This document shows, one piece after another, positions 24,778 through 33,863 of a stretch of 46,073 nt of DNA. This DNA is from Rhodoplanes roseus (lineage in GTDB: Bacteria > Pseudomonadota > Alphaproteobacteria > Rhizobiales > Xanthobacteraceae): assembly GCF_003258865.1 (NCBI RefSeq), contig NZ_NPEX01000016.1, positions 1 to 46,073 of the forward strand. Direction: 5' to 3'. The notes below the pieces were generated by a model. It ran no database searches and was not told the origin of the DNA. It saw nothing but the letters and a program-made list of their open reading frames with translations. Position numbers and translations under genes: made by a program. Positions within the stretch are counted from its first letter, which is position 1, and the number at the start of each line of letters is the position of its first letter.

Positions 24778-26151
24778 TCAGCCGCGTCGGGGTGTCACGG
24801 CGCGGCCCCAGCCGAGCGTGCCGACCGGCTGGCCGTCCAGGGCGACGGTCGCGCCTCGCACCAGGGTCCGCACCGGCATGCCGCACAACGCGAATCCCTC
24901 GAACGGCGTGGCATTGCCGATGGAGTGCAGATCGGCCGCCGTGATGCGGCCGGTTCTCGTCATGTCGACCAGCACGATGTCGGCGTCGGCCCCGACCCGG
25001 AGAGCGCCTTTTCGCGGGTAGAGGCCGAATGCCTTGGCAGGCGCCTCGCACGCCATGCGCACATAGTGCTCGAGGGTCAGCCGCCCGCGCGAAATCTCGG
25101 CGAGCATCAGCAACATCGAGGTTTCGACGCCGGGAAAGCCCGGGGCGCAATCCCAGATCACCGGGCGGGTCTTCTCGGCGCGCAGATGCGGCGCATGATC
25201 GGTCGAGAGAATGTCGATGGTGCCGTCCAGCAGCGCGGCCCACAGCGGCGCGGCGTGGCCGGCCTCGCGCACCGGCGGCTTCACCCGCATGAAATTGTCG
25301 CCGAGTCGAGCGCCGTCGTCGGTCGACAGCAGCAGATAGTGCGGGCAGGTCTCCACCGTCATGTCGACGCCGCGCTGCCTGGCGAAGCGAATATGCGGCA
25401 GCGAGCGGCGCGTGCTCTCGTGCGCGATGTGGATCTTGGCGCCGGTCCATTCGGCGAAGATGCCGGCGCGGCTCACCGCCTCCACGGCGGCGAGATCGAT
25501 GTGCTGCTCGAGATGCGCGGCCGCATCGGTTCGTCCGGCGGCGCGTAGCCTGTCGCCGCGCCAGGTGAGTAGCGGCGTGTTCTCGGCGTGCACGGTGCAG
25601 CGGATGCCGAGCCGTGCGAGGATCTCGAACGCCTCGACGATGGCGCCGTCGGACGGGCAGGGCACCAGCGGGTTCTCGCTGCCCATGTAGAGCTTGAAGC
25701 TCACGGCCCCGGCCGCTGCCATGCTCTCGAGTTGATCGAGATTGCCTTCACCGATCAGGCCGTAGAGGCCGAAGTCGACGATCGCCTGACGCTGCGCGAT
25801 GTCGTGCTTCTGCTCGATCGCGGCGACGCTCGCGGTCGGCGGATCGGTGTTGGGCATGTCGAACACCGTGGTGACGCCGCCGACGGCCGCCGCCCGGGTT
25901 GCGCTGGTCCAGGTCTCCTTGTGCGAGAAGCCGGGTTCGCGGAAGTGGACATGCACGTCGATGGCGCCCGGAATGACGTGCAGCCCCGCAGCATAGATCG
26001 TCTCGCGCGCCGGCGGGAGCAGGTCGGAGGCACCGAGCGCGACGATGCGTCCCCGATCGACCGCGATGTCGGCCGCGATCGTCCCTTCGGGTGAGACCAC
26101 GAGGCCGCCCGTGATCAGCAGGTCGACGGTGCGGTCGGGACCCGGCGTCAC
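24778..26151 (-). CDS. Dihydroorotase/hydantoinase/allantoinase-type cyclic amidohydrolase
   Basis: 457 residues from GTG 26151, overlapping the upstream stop by 4 nt (GTGA). The binuclear metal site of cyclic amidohydrolases is present: HVHFRE (His67, His69), a Lys in SFKLYMG (Lys153) that would be carbamylated, HAEN, HIAHEST and the STDHAPH aspartate. The enzyme should hydrolyse a cyclic amide such as a hydantoin, dihydropyrimidine or allantoin to the N-carbamoyl acid. It is unlikely to be the pyrimidine-biosynthetic PyrC given its place as last gene of a transport-linked operon and its larger size. Substrate not deducible; the operon points to the second hydrolytic step of a degradative path. 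Confidence 0.88.
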   Translation of the reverse strand: MTPGPDRTVDLLITGGLVVSPEGTIAADIAVDRGRIVALGASDLLPPARETIYAAGLHVIPGAIDVHVHFREPGFSHKETWTSATRAAAVGGVTTVFDMPNTDPPTASVAAIEQKHDIAQRQAIVDFGLYGLIGEGNLDQLESMAAAGAVSFKLYMGSENPLVPCPSDGAIVEAFEILARLGIRCTVHAENTPLLTWRGDRLRAAGRTDAAAHLEQHIDLAAVEAVSRAGIFAEWTGAKIHIAHESTRRSLPHIRFARQRGVDMTVETCPHYLLLSTDDGARLGDNFMRVKPPVREAGHAAPLWAALLDGTIDILSTDHAPHLRAEKTRPVIWDCAPGFPGVETSMLLMLAEISRGRLTLEHYVRMACEAPAKAFGLYPRKGALRVGADADIVLVDMTRTGRITAADLHSIGNATPFEGFALCGMPVRTLVRGATVALDGQPVGTLGWGRAVTPRRG

Positions 26152-27584
26152 GGCACGATCTCGGCGATGTCGGTGGCGACGGTGAACAGGTCGGCGTTCC
26201 GGCGGCGCAGCGACGCCGTCATCTCCCGCACCTCGCGCACCAGGCCGCCGGTGTCGAAGGTCGTGACCTTGCCGCGCTCGACCACGATGTGTCCGTCCAC
26301 CATCACGGTGTCGACGGAGGCCCCGGTCTCCGCGAACACGAGCTGCGCGACCGGATCGTTGAGCGGCACCCACCAGGGCGCGTCGAGTCGGTAGAGCACG
26401 AGGTCGGCCGGCGCGCCGGGCGCGAGGGTGCCGAGACCCGGGTGTCGCAGCGCCGCGGCGCCGCCGGCGGTCGCCATGCCGAGGGCGTCGCGCGCCGTGA
26501 TCCAGCGGGAGCGGTCTTTCTCGCCGGCCCGGTGGCTGGTCGCTACGGCCCGCATCGCCTCCTGCAGCACCATGTTGTCGTTGGCGCTCGCGCCGTCGGT
26601 GCCGAGTGCGAGCGTGACGCCGCGCCGCTGCATCTCGGGCGCCCGCGCGAGGCCGGTGCCAAGGCGGGCGTTGCTCTCCGGGTTGAGCACGGCGACGACG
26701 CCGCGCGCCGCCATCAGGTCGATGTCGGCGTCGTCGAGCCAGATCGAATGCGCGCAGGACCAGCGCGAGGAGAGGACACCGAGCGTCTCGAGGTGCCGCA
26801 CCGCCGTCTCGCGGTACTTTTCGGCTGCGAGGCGGGCCTGCTTCTGGGTCTCGAGAAGATGCGTGTGGATGCCGGTATCGTGCTTTTCGGCGAGCTCGGC
26901 ACAGAGCGCCAGCGCCGCGTCGGTGCAGCGGTCCGGATTGGAAGGGGCGGGGAAAACCGAGAGCCGTCCGGCATGGCCGTGCCAGCGGCGAAGCGTGTCG
27001 TCCATCAGCTCGCGCAGCTCGTCGACACCTTGGGGTTTGAGGATCTCGACCTGCGTCATGCGCGCCCGCAGATCCGCGGGCAGCGGCGCATCCGGAAAGA
27101 TGTCGCTGAACGCGCCGTCGAAGAACCGCATGCCGAGGGCGACGCGAAGGCCGGTCTCCTCCCAGGCGGACAGCACGGCATCCATGTCGGCGGCCGTGAA
27201 GCGCTGGCCCGGAAAATGATCGATCGCCGCCGTGGTGCCGCTCACCATCATGCCCCAGGCGGCGAGCAGCACGGCGAGGCGAATCTCCTCCGCCGTGCGG
27301 CGCGACGTGTGCGCCTGGGTCAGCCACATGAAGGCCGGATGGCTGAGGCGGTCGCCGAAGCCCGCCATCGTGCTCGACTGCGAATGCATGTGGGCGTTGA
27401 TCAGGCCCGGCGCGACGAGGCGACCCGCGCCGTCGATGGTCCGGGTCGGCGATTCCGCCCCGGCATAATCGCCGTCCCCGACCGCCGCGATCACGCCGCC
27501 GCGGATCAGCACGTGCCCGCGCAAAATGACCCGGTCGTCCGCGTCCAGCGTCAGGATGGTCGCGTCGCGGATCAGCGTCGTCAT
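26148..27584 (-). CDS. ATZ/TRZ-type amidohydrolase A (putative heterocycle deaminase)
   Basis: 478 residues from ATG 27584, overlapping the stop of the preceding gene by 4 nt. Subtype III amidohydrolase features: NAHMHS with His65 and His67, HTHLLET, CAHSIWL, NPESNARLGTG, and the catalytic Asp in GTDGASANDN. The motif HPAFMWL after the first metal motif also occurs in amidohydrolase B at 33864-35285, its close paralogue. Relatives deaminate or dechlorinate s-triazines, cytosine, guanine, 8-oxoguanine or S-adenosylhomocysteine. In this operon it most plausibly removes an exocyclic amino group before ring opening by the neighbouring cyclic amidohydrolase. Cytoplasmic. Confidence 0.87.
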   Translation of the reverse strand: MTTLIRDATILTLDADDRVILRGHVLIRGGVIAAVGDGDYAGAESPTRTIDGAGRLVAPGLINAHMHSQSSTMAGFGDRLSHPAFMWLTQAHTSRRTAEEIRLAVLLAAWGMMVSGTTAAIDHFPGQRFTAADMDAVLSAWEETGLRVALGMRFFDGAFSDIFPDAPLPADLRARMTQVEILKPQGVDELRELMDDTLRRWHGHAGRLSVFPAPSNPDRCTDAALALCAELAEKHDTGIHTHLLETQKQARLAAEKYRETAVRHLETLGVLSSRWSCAHSIWLDDADIDLMAARGVVAVLNPESNARLGTGLARAPEMQRRGVTLALGTDGASANDNMVLQEAMRAVATSHRAGEKDRSRWITARDALGMATAGGAAALRHPGLGTLAPGAPADLVLYRLDAPWWVPLNDPVAQLVFAETGASVDTVMVDGHIVVERGKVTTFDTGGLVREVREMTASLRRRNADLFTVATDIAEIVP

Positions 27585-28615
27585 GGCTCGGCCGTCGGTG
27601 CCGGCGGCGCGCTGGTGAAGCTACCGTCGCGCATGTCGAACTCGAGGCCGACGCCGGTCTTCACCGCGAGGTCGTAGATCATGCCGGCCGTGATCACGTC
27701 CTGGGCCGCGATGCCGATCGACTTGAACACCGTGACGTCCAGCTCCCCGGTGGCGGGCGGGACCGATCCGGCCGTCAGAAACGTGCCGATCTCGCCGAAG
27801 ATCTGCGTCCCGCGCAGCACGCCGGAGGCGAGCGGCACGGCGAGATCGCCGGCCCGGGTGGTGGCGCCCTCGAGGTGGTCGGCGAAGACGCGGGCGCGGC
27901 GGATGAAGGTGTCGTCGGCCTCGCGATGGGTGGGCCGGTTGGCGCCGCCCAGCACCACGAAGGTGCCGGGGCGCACCGCCTCGCCCGGAAACACCGGTTC
28001 CTCGGCCGTGCTGATCGTGACGATCACGTCGGCCTCGTAGGCGGCGCGGCCGGCATCGGTCTCGGCCGTGATGGTGGCGCCGGCGAGCTCGCGCCGGGCC
28101 CGCAACTGGGCCGCGAGGCCGCGCAGCCGCTCCTCGTTGCGGCCGATCAGGAGGATGCGCGAGAAGCGCCGCACTGCGGCGAGATACAGCACGGTGGCGG
28201 GCGCGATCTTGCCGGCGCCGAATACCGCCAAGGTGCGCGCCTGGGCCGGCGCGAGCAGCCGGGCCGCCGCCGCGAAGCCGGCTGCCGTGCGATGGTCGTT
28301 GAACGACGTCGTCGCCATGTGGGCGAGCGGCACGCAGGCGACGCCGTCCCACAGGACGAGCCCGCTGCCGGCGCTGCGCGACAGCGCGGCGTCGCCCGCA
28401 TAGGCGTGGATGTTGGTCTTCACCACGAAACGGCGGTCGAAGGAATGGCCGGCCAGCACCAGCGCTCCGCCCTTCGGATTGGTGCGGAGCACGTCGAGGC
28501 GGCCCGGTGTCGGGATGTCCCCGGCGGATTGCCGCCGATACGCCTCCGCGGCCGCCTCGATCGCGGCGGCAGGATCGATCAGACGCTCGATGTCCCGCTC
28601 GGACAGAAGCCTCAT
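27581..28615 (-). CDS. Ornithine cyclodeaminase/mu-crystallin family protein
   Basis: 344 residues from ATG 28615. The family pattern is clear: a substrate-binding N-terminal half with VVKTNIHAYAG, and a Rossmann domain with FGAGKIAPATVLYL (about residues 126-140) and VITVSTAE-like strands. Members include ornithine cyclodeaminase, alanine dehydrogenase, ketimine reductase and Delta-pyrroline carboxylate reductase, so an NAD(P)-linked reaction on an amino or imino acid is likely. It lies 35 nt after the second permease gene and overlaps amidohydrolase A by 4 nt, so it belongs to the operon and may act on the final amino or imino acid. Confidence 0.87.
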   Translation of the reverse strand: MRLLSERDIERLIDPAAAIEAAAEAYRRQSAGDIPTPGRLDVLRTNPKGGALVLAGHSFDRRFVVKTNIHAYAGDAALSRSAGSGLVLWDGVACVPLAHMATTSFNDHRTAAGFAAAARLLAPAQARTLAVFGAGKIAPATVLYLAAVRRFSRILLIGRNEERLRGLAAQLRARRELAGATITAETDAGRAAYEADVIVTISTAEEPVFPGEAVRPGTFVVLGGANRPTHREADDTFIRRARVFADHLEGATTRAGDLAVPLASGVLRGTQIFGEIGTFLTAGSVPPATGELDVTVFKSIGIAAQDVITAGMIYDLAVKTGVGLEFDMRDGSFTSAPPAPTAEP

Positions 28616-28650
28616 GCGGCAGCCTCGACGATGGAAGGGAGACGGCGGTC

Positions 28651-29436
28651 TCAGGCCCGCCAGTGGACGAAACGCTTCTCGCCGGCCGATGTCAGCCAGA
28701 ACACCGAGAGCGCGATGGTGATGGACGTGACCACGGCGGCCCACAGGAGCTCGGTCTCCCGCATCTCGCCGGAGTCGAGGATGAGGTTGCCGAGACCCTT
28801 CGAGCCGGTGATCCATTCGGACAGCATGGCGCCCAGGATGGCACTCGACGCGGCGATTCGCATACCCGTGAAGAGGAACGGAAGGGCGTAGGGGAACCGC
28901 ACGTAGCGCATCTGCTGCCAGCGGCTGGCGCCGTAGACATGCATCAGCTCGGAGGCGTTGCGGTCGGTGCCGGCGAGGCCGCGCATGAGGTTCACCAGCA
29001 GCGGGAAGAACGAGACGATGGTGACCACCGCCATGCTGGTGCTGATGCCGCGACCGAGAAACAGCATCGCGAGCGGCGCCACCGCGGCGACCGGCGTGGA
29101 GCGGAACGCGATCACCACGGGCAGCGAGGCCTGTGCCAGATTGCGGCTCATCGAGAAGGCCAGCGCGATGCCGGTCGCGAGCGCGGTGCTGACCGTGAGG
29201 CCGAGCGCCGCGGCAGTCAGCGTGAACGCGGTCTGCGTGCCGATCACGCCGATATTGGCGACGAAGGCCCGGGCGACCGGGCCGGGCGCCGGCACCAGAT
29301 AGGGCGGGATCTTGAGGCCGGTCACCAGGAGCTGCCAGGTCAGCAGCATGGCGCCGACCGTGAGCGCGATGAGGGCGAGCCGGCGGGCGAGGAGCAGACC
29401 GGTGCGCGGGCGGGCCGAAGGCGTGGTGTCGCTCAT
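28651..29436 (-). CDS. ABC transporter permease 2 (SsuC/TauC type)
   Basis: 261 residues from ATG 29436, overlapping permease 1 by 4 nt. Six hydrophobic helices and the BPD_transp_1 coupling region with the EAA-type loop (ELMHVYGASRWQQMRYVRFPYALP). It resembles the nitrate/taurine/sulfonate/HMP class of permeases. It is clearly a distinct sequence from permease 1, so the membrane unit is probably a heterodimer. Confidence 0.92.
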   Translation of the reverse strand: MSDTTPSARPRTGLLLARRLALIALTVGAMLLTWQLLVTGLKIPPYLVPAPGPVARAFVANIGVIGTQTAFTLTAAALGLTVSTALATGIALAFSMSRNLAQASLPVVIAFRSTPVAAVAPLAMLFLGRGISTSMAVVTIVSFFPLLVNLMRGLAGTDRNASELMHVYGASRWQQMRYVRFPYALPFLFTGMRIAASSAILGAMLSEWITGSKGLGNLILDSGEMRETELLWAAVVTSITIALSVFWLTSAGEKRFVHWRA

Positions 29437-30221
29437 GGCTCCTCGGCCAGGTCGGTGCCCGGCTCCCAGAAGATTGCGACGTGCTCGATCGCAGCCCAGA
29501 TCGCATATCCGCTCGCCGCGAGCAGGCAGGTGAGCAGCACCGAGAGCCACACCTTCGGCGTGTCGTAGGCGAACAGGGCGTACAGCATCATGGCACCGAC
29601 TCCGCGGTCGGCGCCCGCCCACTCGGCCGTGATGGCGCCGAGCACCGCCGACGGCGCCGCGATCTTGAGGCCGGCGAACAGATAGGGAAGCGCGCTCGGC
29701 ACCAGCAGATAGCGCAGCATCTGCAGCCGCGACGCCGAGAGGACATGCAGCAGCTCGCGCTGGCGCGCATCGGCGGCGCGCAGCCCCTGGATGGTGCCGA
29801 CCAGCATGGCGAACTGGCTGGTCAGCGCCGCGATGGCGATCTGCAGCTGCGAGCCGGTGCCGATCCAGGTGGCGAGCAGGGGAGCGAGCGCGATGATCGG
29901 GATCGAGTGCAGCATCACCCCGAGATTGTAGACCGGCCCGTAGAGGGGCCGCACCACCACGGCGAGCGAGGCCGCGCCGATGGCGATGCCGGCGGCGATC
30001 GAATAGCCGACCGCCGCGCGCCACGCGGTCTGGCCGACATTCTCGTAGATCAGCCGCGGATCCTGCACGGCCTCGGCGATCACCTGGCTCGGCGACGGCA
30101 CGAACACCGGCAGCAGGCCGGCGCGTTGCGCGGCCTCGGCCGCGACCAGCAGCACCGTGGCCGTGACCAGCGGCCGCCACGAGGCGGCCAGCGTCCGGTG
30201 CAGCACGGCGGCGGCGCTCAT
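29433..30221 (-). CDS. ABC transporter permease 1 (SsuC/TauC type)
   Basis: 262 residues from ATG 30221, overlapping the ATPase stop by one base (TGATG). Six helices; the EAA-type loop reads ELLHVLSASRLQMLRYLLVPSALP. The helices and the ITAEWAGADRGVG segment match the class that works with NMT1/THI5-like binding proteins. Partner of permease 2 in the same operon. Confidence 0.92.
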   Translation of the reverse strand: MSAAAVLHRTLAASWRPLVTATVLLVAAEAAQRAGLLPVFVPSPSQVIAEAVQDPRLIYENVGQTAWRAAVGYSIAAGIAIGAASLAVVVRPLYGPVYNLGVMLHSIPIIALAPLLATWIGTGSQLQIAIAALTSQFAMLVGTIQGLRAADARQRELLHVLSASRLQMLRYLLVPSALPYLFAGLKIAAPSAVLGAITAEWAGADRGVGAMMLYALFAYDTPKVWLSVLLTCLLAASGYAIWAAIEHVAIFWEPGTDLAEEP

Positions 30222-31030
30222 CAATAGGCCTCGACCGGCTCGCCGTGCGGCGTCGGCTCGCTGTCGCGGCCGAACAGGCCGTCGCGCACCCGGTTGACGC
30301 AGTCGTAGAACTCCGGCGTGCGCATCATGTCGAGCCGGCGCGGCCGCGGCAGCGGCACGTCGACGACGCCAGCGATGCGGCCCGGCCGCGCGCTCATCAC
30401 GTGCACCTGGTCCGACATGAACACCGCCTCGGCGATCGAATGCGTGACGAGCAGCGCCGTGGTACCGGACTCGGCCCAGATGCGCAGCAGCTCGAGATTC
30501 ATCCGCTGCCGCGTGATCTCGTCGAGCGCGCCGAACGGCTCGTCGAGCAGCAGCACGTCCGGCTGTAGCACCAGCGAGCGCGCGATGGCGACGCGCTGCT
30601 GCATGCCGCCGGACAGCTCGTGGGGCAGCGCGTTCTCGAACCCCTTGAGGCCGACGAGCTCGATCAGCTCGCCGGGTGTCTTGCTGGAGCGCCGCGTGCT
30701 CTTGCGGCCGACGACGTCGAGCGGCAGCTCGACGTTCTGCCGTACGGTGCGCCACGGCAGCAGCGTCGGGCTCTGGAACACGAAGCCGATCGCGTGCTCG
30801 TGGCGCGCCGTTCGCGGAGTATCGCCGGACAGCGTGACGGAGCCGGCGAAGGGCTGCATCACGTCGGCGACGAGGCGCAGCAGCGTCGACTTTCCGCAGC
30901 CGCTCGGCCCGATGATCGAGCCGAAGCTGCCGGTCGGAACATGCAGGTCGACCTTGTCGAGGGCGACGACCGGCTGGCCGCGACCCTCGAACACCATCGT
31001 GACCTGTTCGACCTTGATGTCCCGTGACAC
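30221..31030 (-). CDS. ABC transporter ATP-binding protein (SsuB/TauB type)
   Basis: 269 residues from GTG 31030; the spacing to AGAAGAA upstream is long, so the start is moderately certain. Walker A GPSGCGKST (41-49), Q-loop in FQSPTLLPW, signature LSGGMQQR (139-146), Walker B LLLDEP (160-165) and the H-loop in VTHSIAEAV. The protein energises uptake through the two permeases. It lies 17 nt after the binding-protein gene. Confidence 0.94.
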   Translation of the reverse strand: MSRDIKVEQVTMVFEGRGQPVVALDKVDLHVPTGSFGSIIGPSGCGKSTLLRLVADVMQPFAGSVTLSGDTPRTARHEHAIGFVFQSPTLLPWRTVRQNVELPLDVVGRKSTRRSSKTPGELIELVGLKGFENALPHELSGGMQQRVAIARSLVLQPDVLLLDEPFGALDEITRQRMNLELLRIWAESGTTALLVTHSIAEAVFMSDQVHVMSARPGRIAGVVDVPLPRPRRLDMMRTPEFYDCVNRVRDGLFGRDSEPTPHGEPVEAY

Positions 31031-31047
31031 GTCCGCGCCCGTTCTTC

Positions 31048-32085
31048 TCAGCTCTTCGCCGCCGCGTCCGCGAAGCTCGCGTCGCAGAGCTCCTCCACCT
31101 TCATGTCGCCCTTCACCAGGCCGACATTGCGGTAGAGCTCGATGATCTTGCCGTAGAGCGGCAGGTCGAGCGTGAGGAGGCCCTTGGTCGCGGCCGGACC
31201 GGCCTCGATGTACGGCTTGCTCTCCTTGATCTCGGTGAGCTGGGCCTCGTAGTTGAGGCCGGGATTGCCGTACCTCTCCACCATCATCTTGGCGGTGGCC
31301 TCGGGATGGTCGAGCCCCCAGCGCCACGACTCCGCGGAGGCGCGCAGGAAACGCACCACCAGGTCGCGGTTGTCCTTCAGGAAGTCCTCGCGTCCGTAGA
31401 TGGTGCCGGTGGTCTCCGGCAGCCCGAGGTCGTGGGCATTGAGGGTGACGATCTCGACCCCGCGGGTCTGCAGCATCACGCCCTGATTGGTGGAGTAGCC
31501 CGCGTAGCCGTCGATCTGTCCGCTGACCAGCGCCGACGGATCGGGTGCCGACGGGACCAGATTCACGGACGCCGGATCGAGACCCGCTTCCTTGATCATG
31601 TAGAGCATCATCGGCCGCCCCGACGTCGCGGTGGCGATGGTCTTGCCGGCGAGCTCCTTGACGTTGCGGATCGGCTTCTTGGCGAGGCTGATGATGCTGT
31701 ACGGGCTCTTCTGGAACACCGTGCCGATCACCTTGATCGGGATGCCCTTCTCGCGCGCGACGATGAGCGGACCGATGGGACGGTCGCCGAGCGGCGAGCG
31801 GCCGCTGGCGACGTTCGCCACCGGATCGACGTTCGGGCCGCCCGACACGAAGGTCGGATCGATGCCGTGCTTCTTGTAGATGCCCTGGTCGATGCCGGCG
31901 AAGTAGCCGCCGTACTGGATGCTCTTGATCCAGGAGAGCTGGAACGAGATCGGCGTCTCCGCGGCGAAGGCTCGCGAGAAGCCGCCGCGATCGCCGAGCG
32001 ACAGCATGGTGGCGCCGAGCGCGGAGGCCCCGCCGATCTCCAGGAACCTGCGCCGGTCGATGAAGCGCTGGTCGCGTGAGGTCAT
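31048..32085 (-). CDS. NMT1/THI5-like ABC substrate-binding protein with Tat-type signal
   Basis: 345 residues from ATG 32085, overlapping the regulator stop by 4 nt. The N-terminus has DRRRFLEIGG (residues 10-19) and a hydrophobic segment ending AFAAE, a twin-arginine export signal. The mature part has QLSWIKSIQYGGYFAGIDQGIYKKHG, typical of the NMT1 domain that binds pyrimidine, thiamine-precursor or small heterocyclic compounds in relatives. It therefore captures the pathway substrate in the periplasm. Tat export suggests folding before secretion. Confidence 0.92.
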   Translation of the reverse strand: MTSRDQRFIDRRRFLEIGGASALGATMLSLGDRGGFSRAFAAETPISFQLSWIKSIQYGGYFAGIDQGIYKKHGIDPTFVSGGPNVDPVANVASGRSPLGDRPIGPLIVAREKGIPIKVIGTVFQKSPYSIISLAKKPIRNVKELAGKTIATATSGRPMMLYMIKEAGLDPASVNLVPSAPDPSALVSGQIDGYAGYSTNQGVMLQTRGVEIVTLNAHDLGLPETTGTIYGREDFLKDNRDLVVRFLRASAESWRWGLDHPEATAKMMVERYGNPGLNYEAQLTEIKESKPYIEAGPAATKGLLTLDLPLYGKIIELYRNVGLVKGDMKVEELCDASFADAAAKS

Positions 32086-32882
32086 CGCGGTCTTCCTTTC
32101 TGGCTGGGTAGGCGTGGACGAGTGTCCCGGGTGGGCCGGCGGTGCGCCGGAGCGCGAGCTGTCGCCTCAGCAAGCGACGTGCCACCCTTGGGGCGGGGCG
32201 CGTCCGCATCGGGGAAGCGCGGTGCGCCCATGCGGACGATGTCGGCTGCGGCTTCGGCGATGTGGCGGTCGAGAAGCGCGGCCGCGCGGTCGGCGTCGCG
32301 GACCAGCGCAGCGTCCACGATCGCACCGTGCACGCTGCTGGTGACCTTCGGGTGGCGGCCCGCCGCCTGGACGGCGATGCGGCGGTAGCGGTCGAAGCGG
32401 TCGTGCAGGTCGTGGCAGAAGGCGAGCAGCAAAGGCGAGCCGCACGCGTCGATGAGAGCGAGGTGGAAGCCGCGATGCAGCGTCTCCCAATCCTCGTCGA
32501 GGAGCTTGTCGGCCGTTCGGGGGCGACGCGCCAGGCGATGATGGGCCGCGAGAATCCGCGCCTCCCACGCGTCGTCCCCATGGGCGATCGCGTCGCGCAA
32601 CGCCATGGTCTCGAGCCGGATTCGCGTCGCCGCGATGTCCTCGAGCTCGCGCCGCGAGATCGGCGCGACCCTGAACCCGCGCTGGCCGTCCTGGATGACG
32701 AGGCCGCGCCCGACGAGCTGCGCGAGCGCCTCGCGGATGGGGCTCATGCCCACTGCGTATGTTTCGCACAGCGGTTCCAGCCGCAGCCGGTCGTCGGGGG
32801 CGAGCCGGCCGAACAGGATGTCGGCGCTCAGCCGGCCCTGCACGGCCTGGGCGATCGTCCGAACGGCATCCTGCTGGTCCAT
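32082..32882 (-). CDS. GntR family regulator, FadR/FCD type
   Basis: 266 residues from ATG 32882. N-terminal winged helix (about 10-75, LEPLCETYAVGMSPIREALAQL) and C-terminal all-helical FCD domain (about 85-220) with the metal-ligand-like residues of the family (RIRLETMALRD, FHLALIDACGS, HGAIVDAAL). The final 40 residues are Arg/Pro-rich and low-complexity. It is the first gene of the operon it presumably controls, with the binding-protein gene coupled behind it. A 12-bp palindrome in the upstream region is a candidate operator. Confidence 0.9.
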   Translation of the reverse strand: MDQQDAVRTIAQAVQGRLSADILFGRLAPDDRLRLEPLCETYAVGMSPIREALAQLVGRGLVIQDGQRGFRVAPISRRELEDIAATRIRLETMALRDAIAHGDDAWEARILAAHHRLARRPRTADKLLDEDWETLHRGFHLALIDACGSPLLLAFCHDLHDRFDRYRRIAVQAAGRHPKVTSSVHGAIVDAALVRDADRAAALLDRHIAEAAADIVRMGAPRFPDADAPRPKGGTSLAEATARAPAHRRPTRDTRPRLPSQKGRPR

Positions 32883-32999
32883 GGCGGATCCTCCGCCGGC
32901 CTCTCAGCAAGCGTCGGGCCACGCGGCTTTGCATGACAGGTCCGCATCTCCCGGAGCCGAGTGCCGGGAAATTGGGCAGCGTCGTAGGCAATCTGCCGT

Positions 33000-33030
33000 T
33001 TTATATGCGAACAGGCGGAATTTCGAAATT
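33000..33030 (-). promoter_or_regulatory. Candidate promoter/operator of the catabolic operon
   Basis: Minus strand: TATAAA (33005-33000) as -10, 17 bp upstream of a poor -35 (TTTCGA) that overlaps the perfect palindrome AATTTCGAAATT (33019-33030). Such an AT-rich palindrome stands out in this GC-rich DNA and sits in the 249-bp gap between the divergent regulator and amidase genes, where one repressor could control both. Confidence 0.45.
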
Positions 33031-33131
33031 TACGAAGCGCTGTCCCCACGGCTCTATCTGCCGATCTCCCACGAGAGCGACTGGCACGGCGGTTGCTGAC
33101 CTCGCGCCACACCCGACTCCGTGAGGCCCGC

Positions 33132-33863
33132 ATGACCGAGACCATGGATCTGATCCGTCCGCGCAAGCCGCTGCGGCGCCTGGTGCTGGAAGCACGCGGG
33201 CGGCCGATCGCCATCGACGCGGCACGCGCCGCGCTCGTGGTGGTCGACATGCAGAACGACTTCTTGAGCCCGGACGGCTGGTTCGCGGCGCGCGGCATCG
33301 ACGACGCATGGGCGAAGCCGTTGTGTCCAGTGATCGAGCGGATGACCGCTCTCGCGCGTCGCGAAGGGCTTCCGGTGATCTGGGTGAACTGGGGCACACG
33401 TCCGGATCTGATGGAGATCCACCCTTCGCACCGCCGCAAGGCGCGCCCGTCGATCGGCGATCCGGGCTACGACGCGCGCATGAAGAACGGCCGCGGCCCG
33501 GTGCTGGAGCGAGGCGGCTGGGGGGCGGCGATCGTGCCCGAGCTGACCGTCGTCGACACGGACATCCATGTCGAGAAGCATCGTTACACGGGCTTCTTCG
33601 ACAACGAGCTCGACAGCGTGCTGCGCAATCTCGACGTCACCACGCTGCTGGTGGCCGGCATCAATCTCGACCGCTGCGTGCTCGCGACCGTGATGGACGC
33701 CTGCCACGCCGGCTACGACGCGGTGCTGCTCGCCGACGCCACCGGCACGCATGCCCCGGTCTTCTGTGCGGACGCCGCGCTTCTCCTGATCGAGCAGGTG
33801 TTCGGCTTCGTGTCGACCAGCGCGGCGCTCGAAGCCGCTTTCGCGGCGGCCGAGCCGGCCTGA
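33132..33863 (+). CDS. Isochorismatase-fold cysteine amidohydrolase
   Basis: 243 residues from ATG 33132 with GAGG 5 nt upstream. The catalytic triad of the family is intact: Asp39 in VVDMQND, Lys149 in VEKHRYTGF, and Cys182 in NLDRCVLAT. Relatives include N-carbamoylsarcosine amidase, ureidoacrylate amidohydrolase RutB, biuret hydrolase and nicotinamidase. Given its partners, cleavage of an N-carbamoyl acid, releasing ammonia and CO2 or carbamate, is the most plausible role. It diverges from the operon across the shared control region and converges, with no gap, on amidohydrolase B. Confidence 0.9.
   Translation: MTETMDLIRPRKPLRRLVLEARGRPIAIDAARAALVVVDMQNDFLSPDGWFAARGIDDAWAKPLCPVIERMTALARREGLPVIWVNWGTRPDLMEIHPSHRRKARPSIGDPGYDARMKNGRGPVLERGGWGAAIVPELTVVDTDIHVEKHRYTGFFDNELDSVLRNLDVTTLLVAGINLDRCVLATVMDACHAGYDAVLLADATGTHAPVFCADAALLLIEQVFGFVSTSAALEAAFAAAEPA

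Noticed and set aside
24778-26151. Assignment as PyrC of pyrimidine biosynthesis
   Set aside because: Operon position with a dedicated importer and catabolic enzymes, and a size nearer to hydantoinase/allantoinase types, make a biosynthetic role unlikely.
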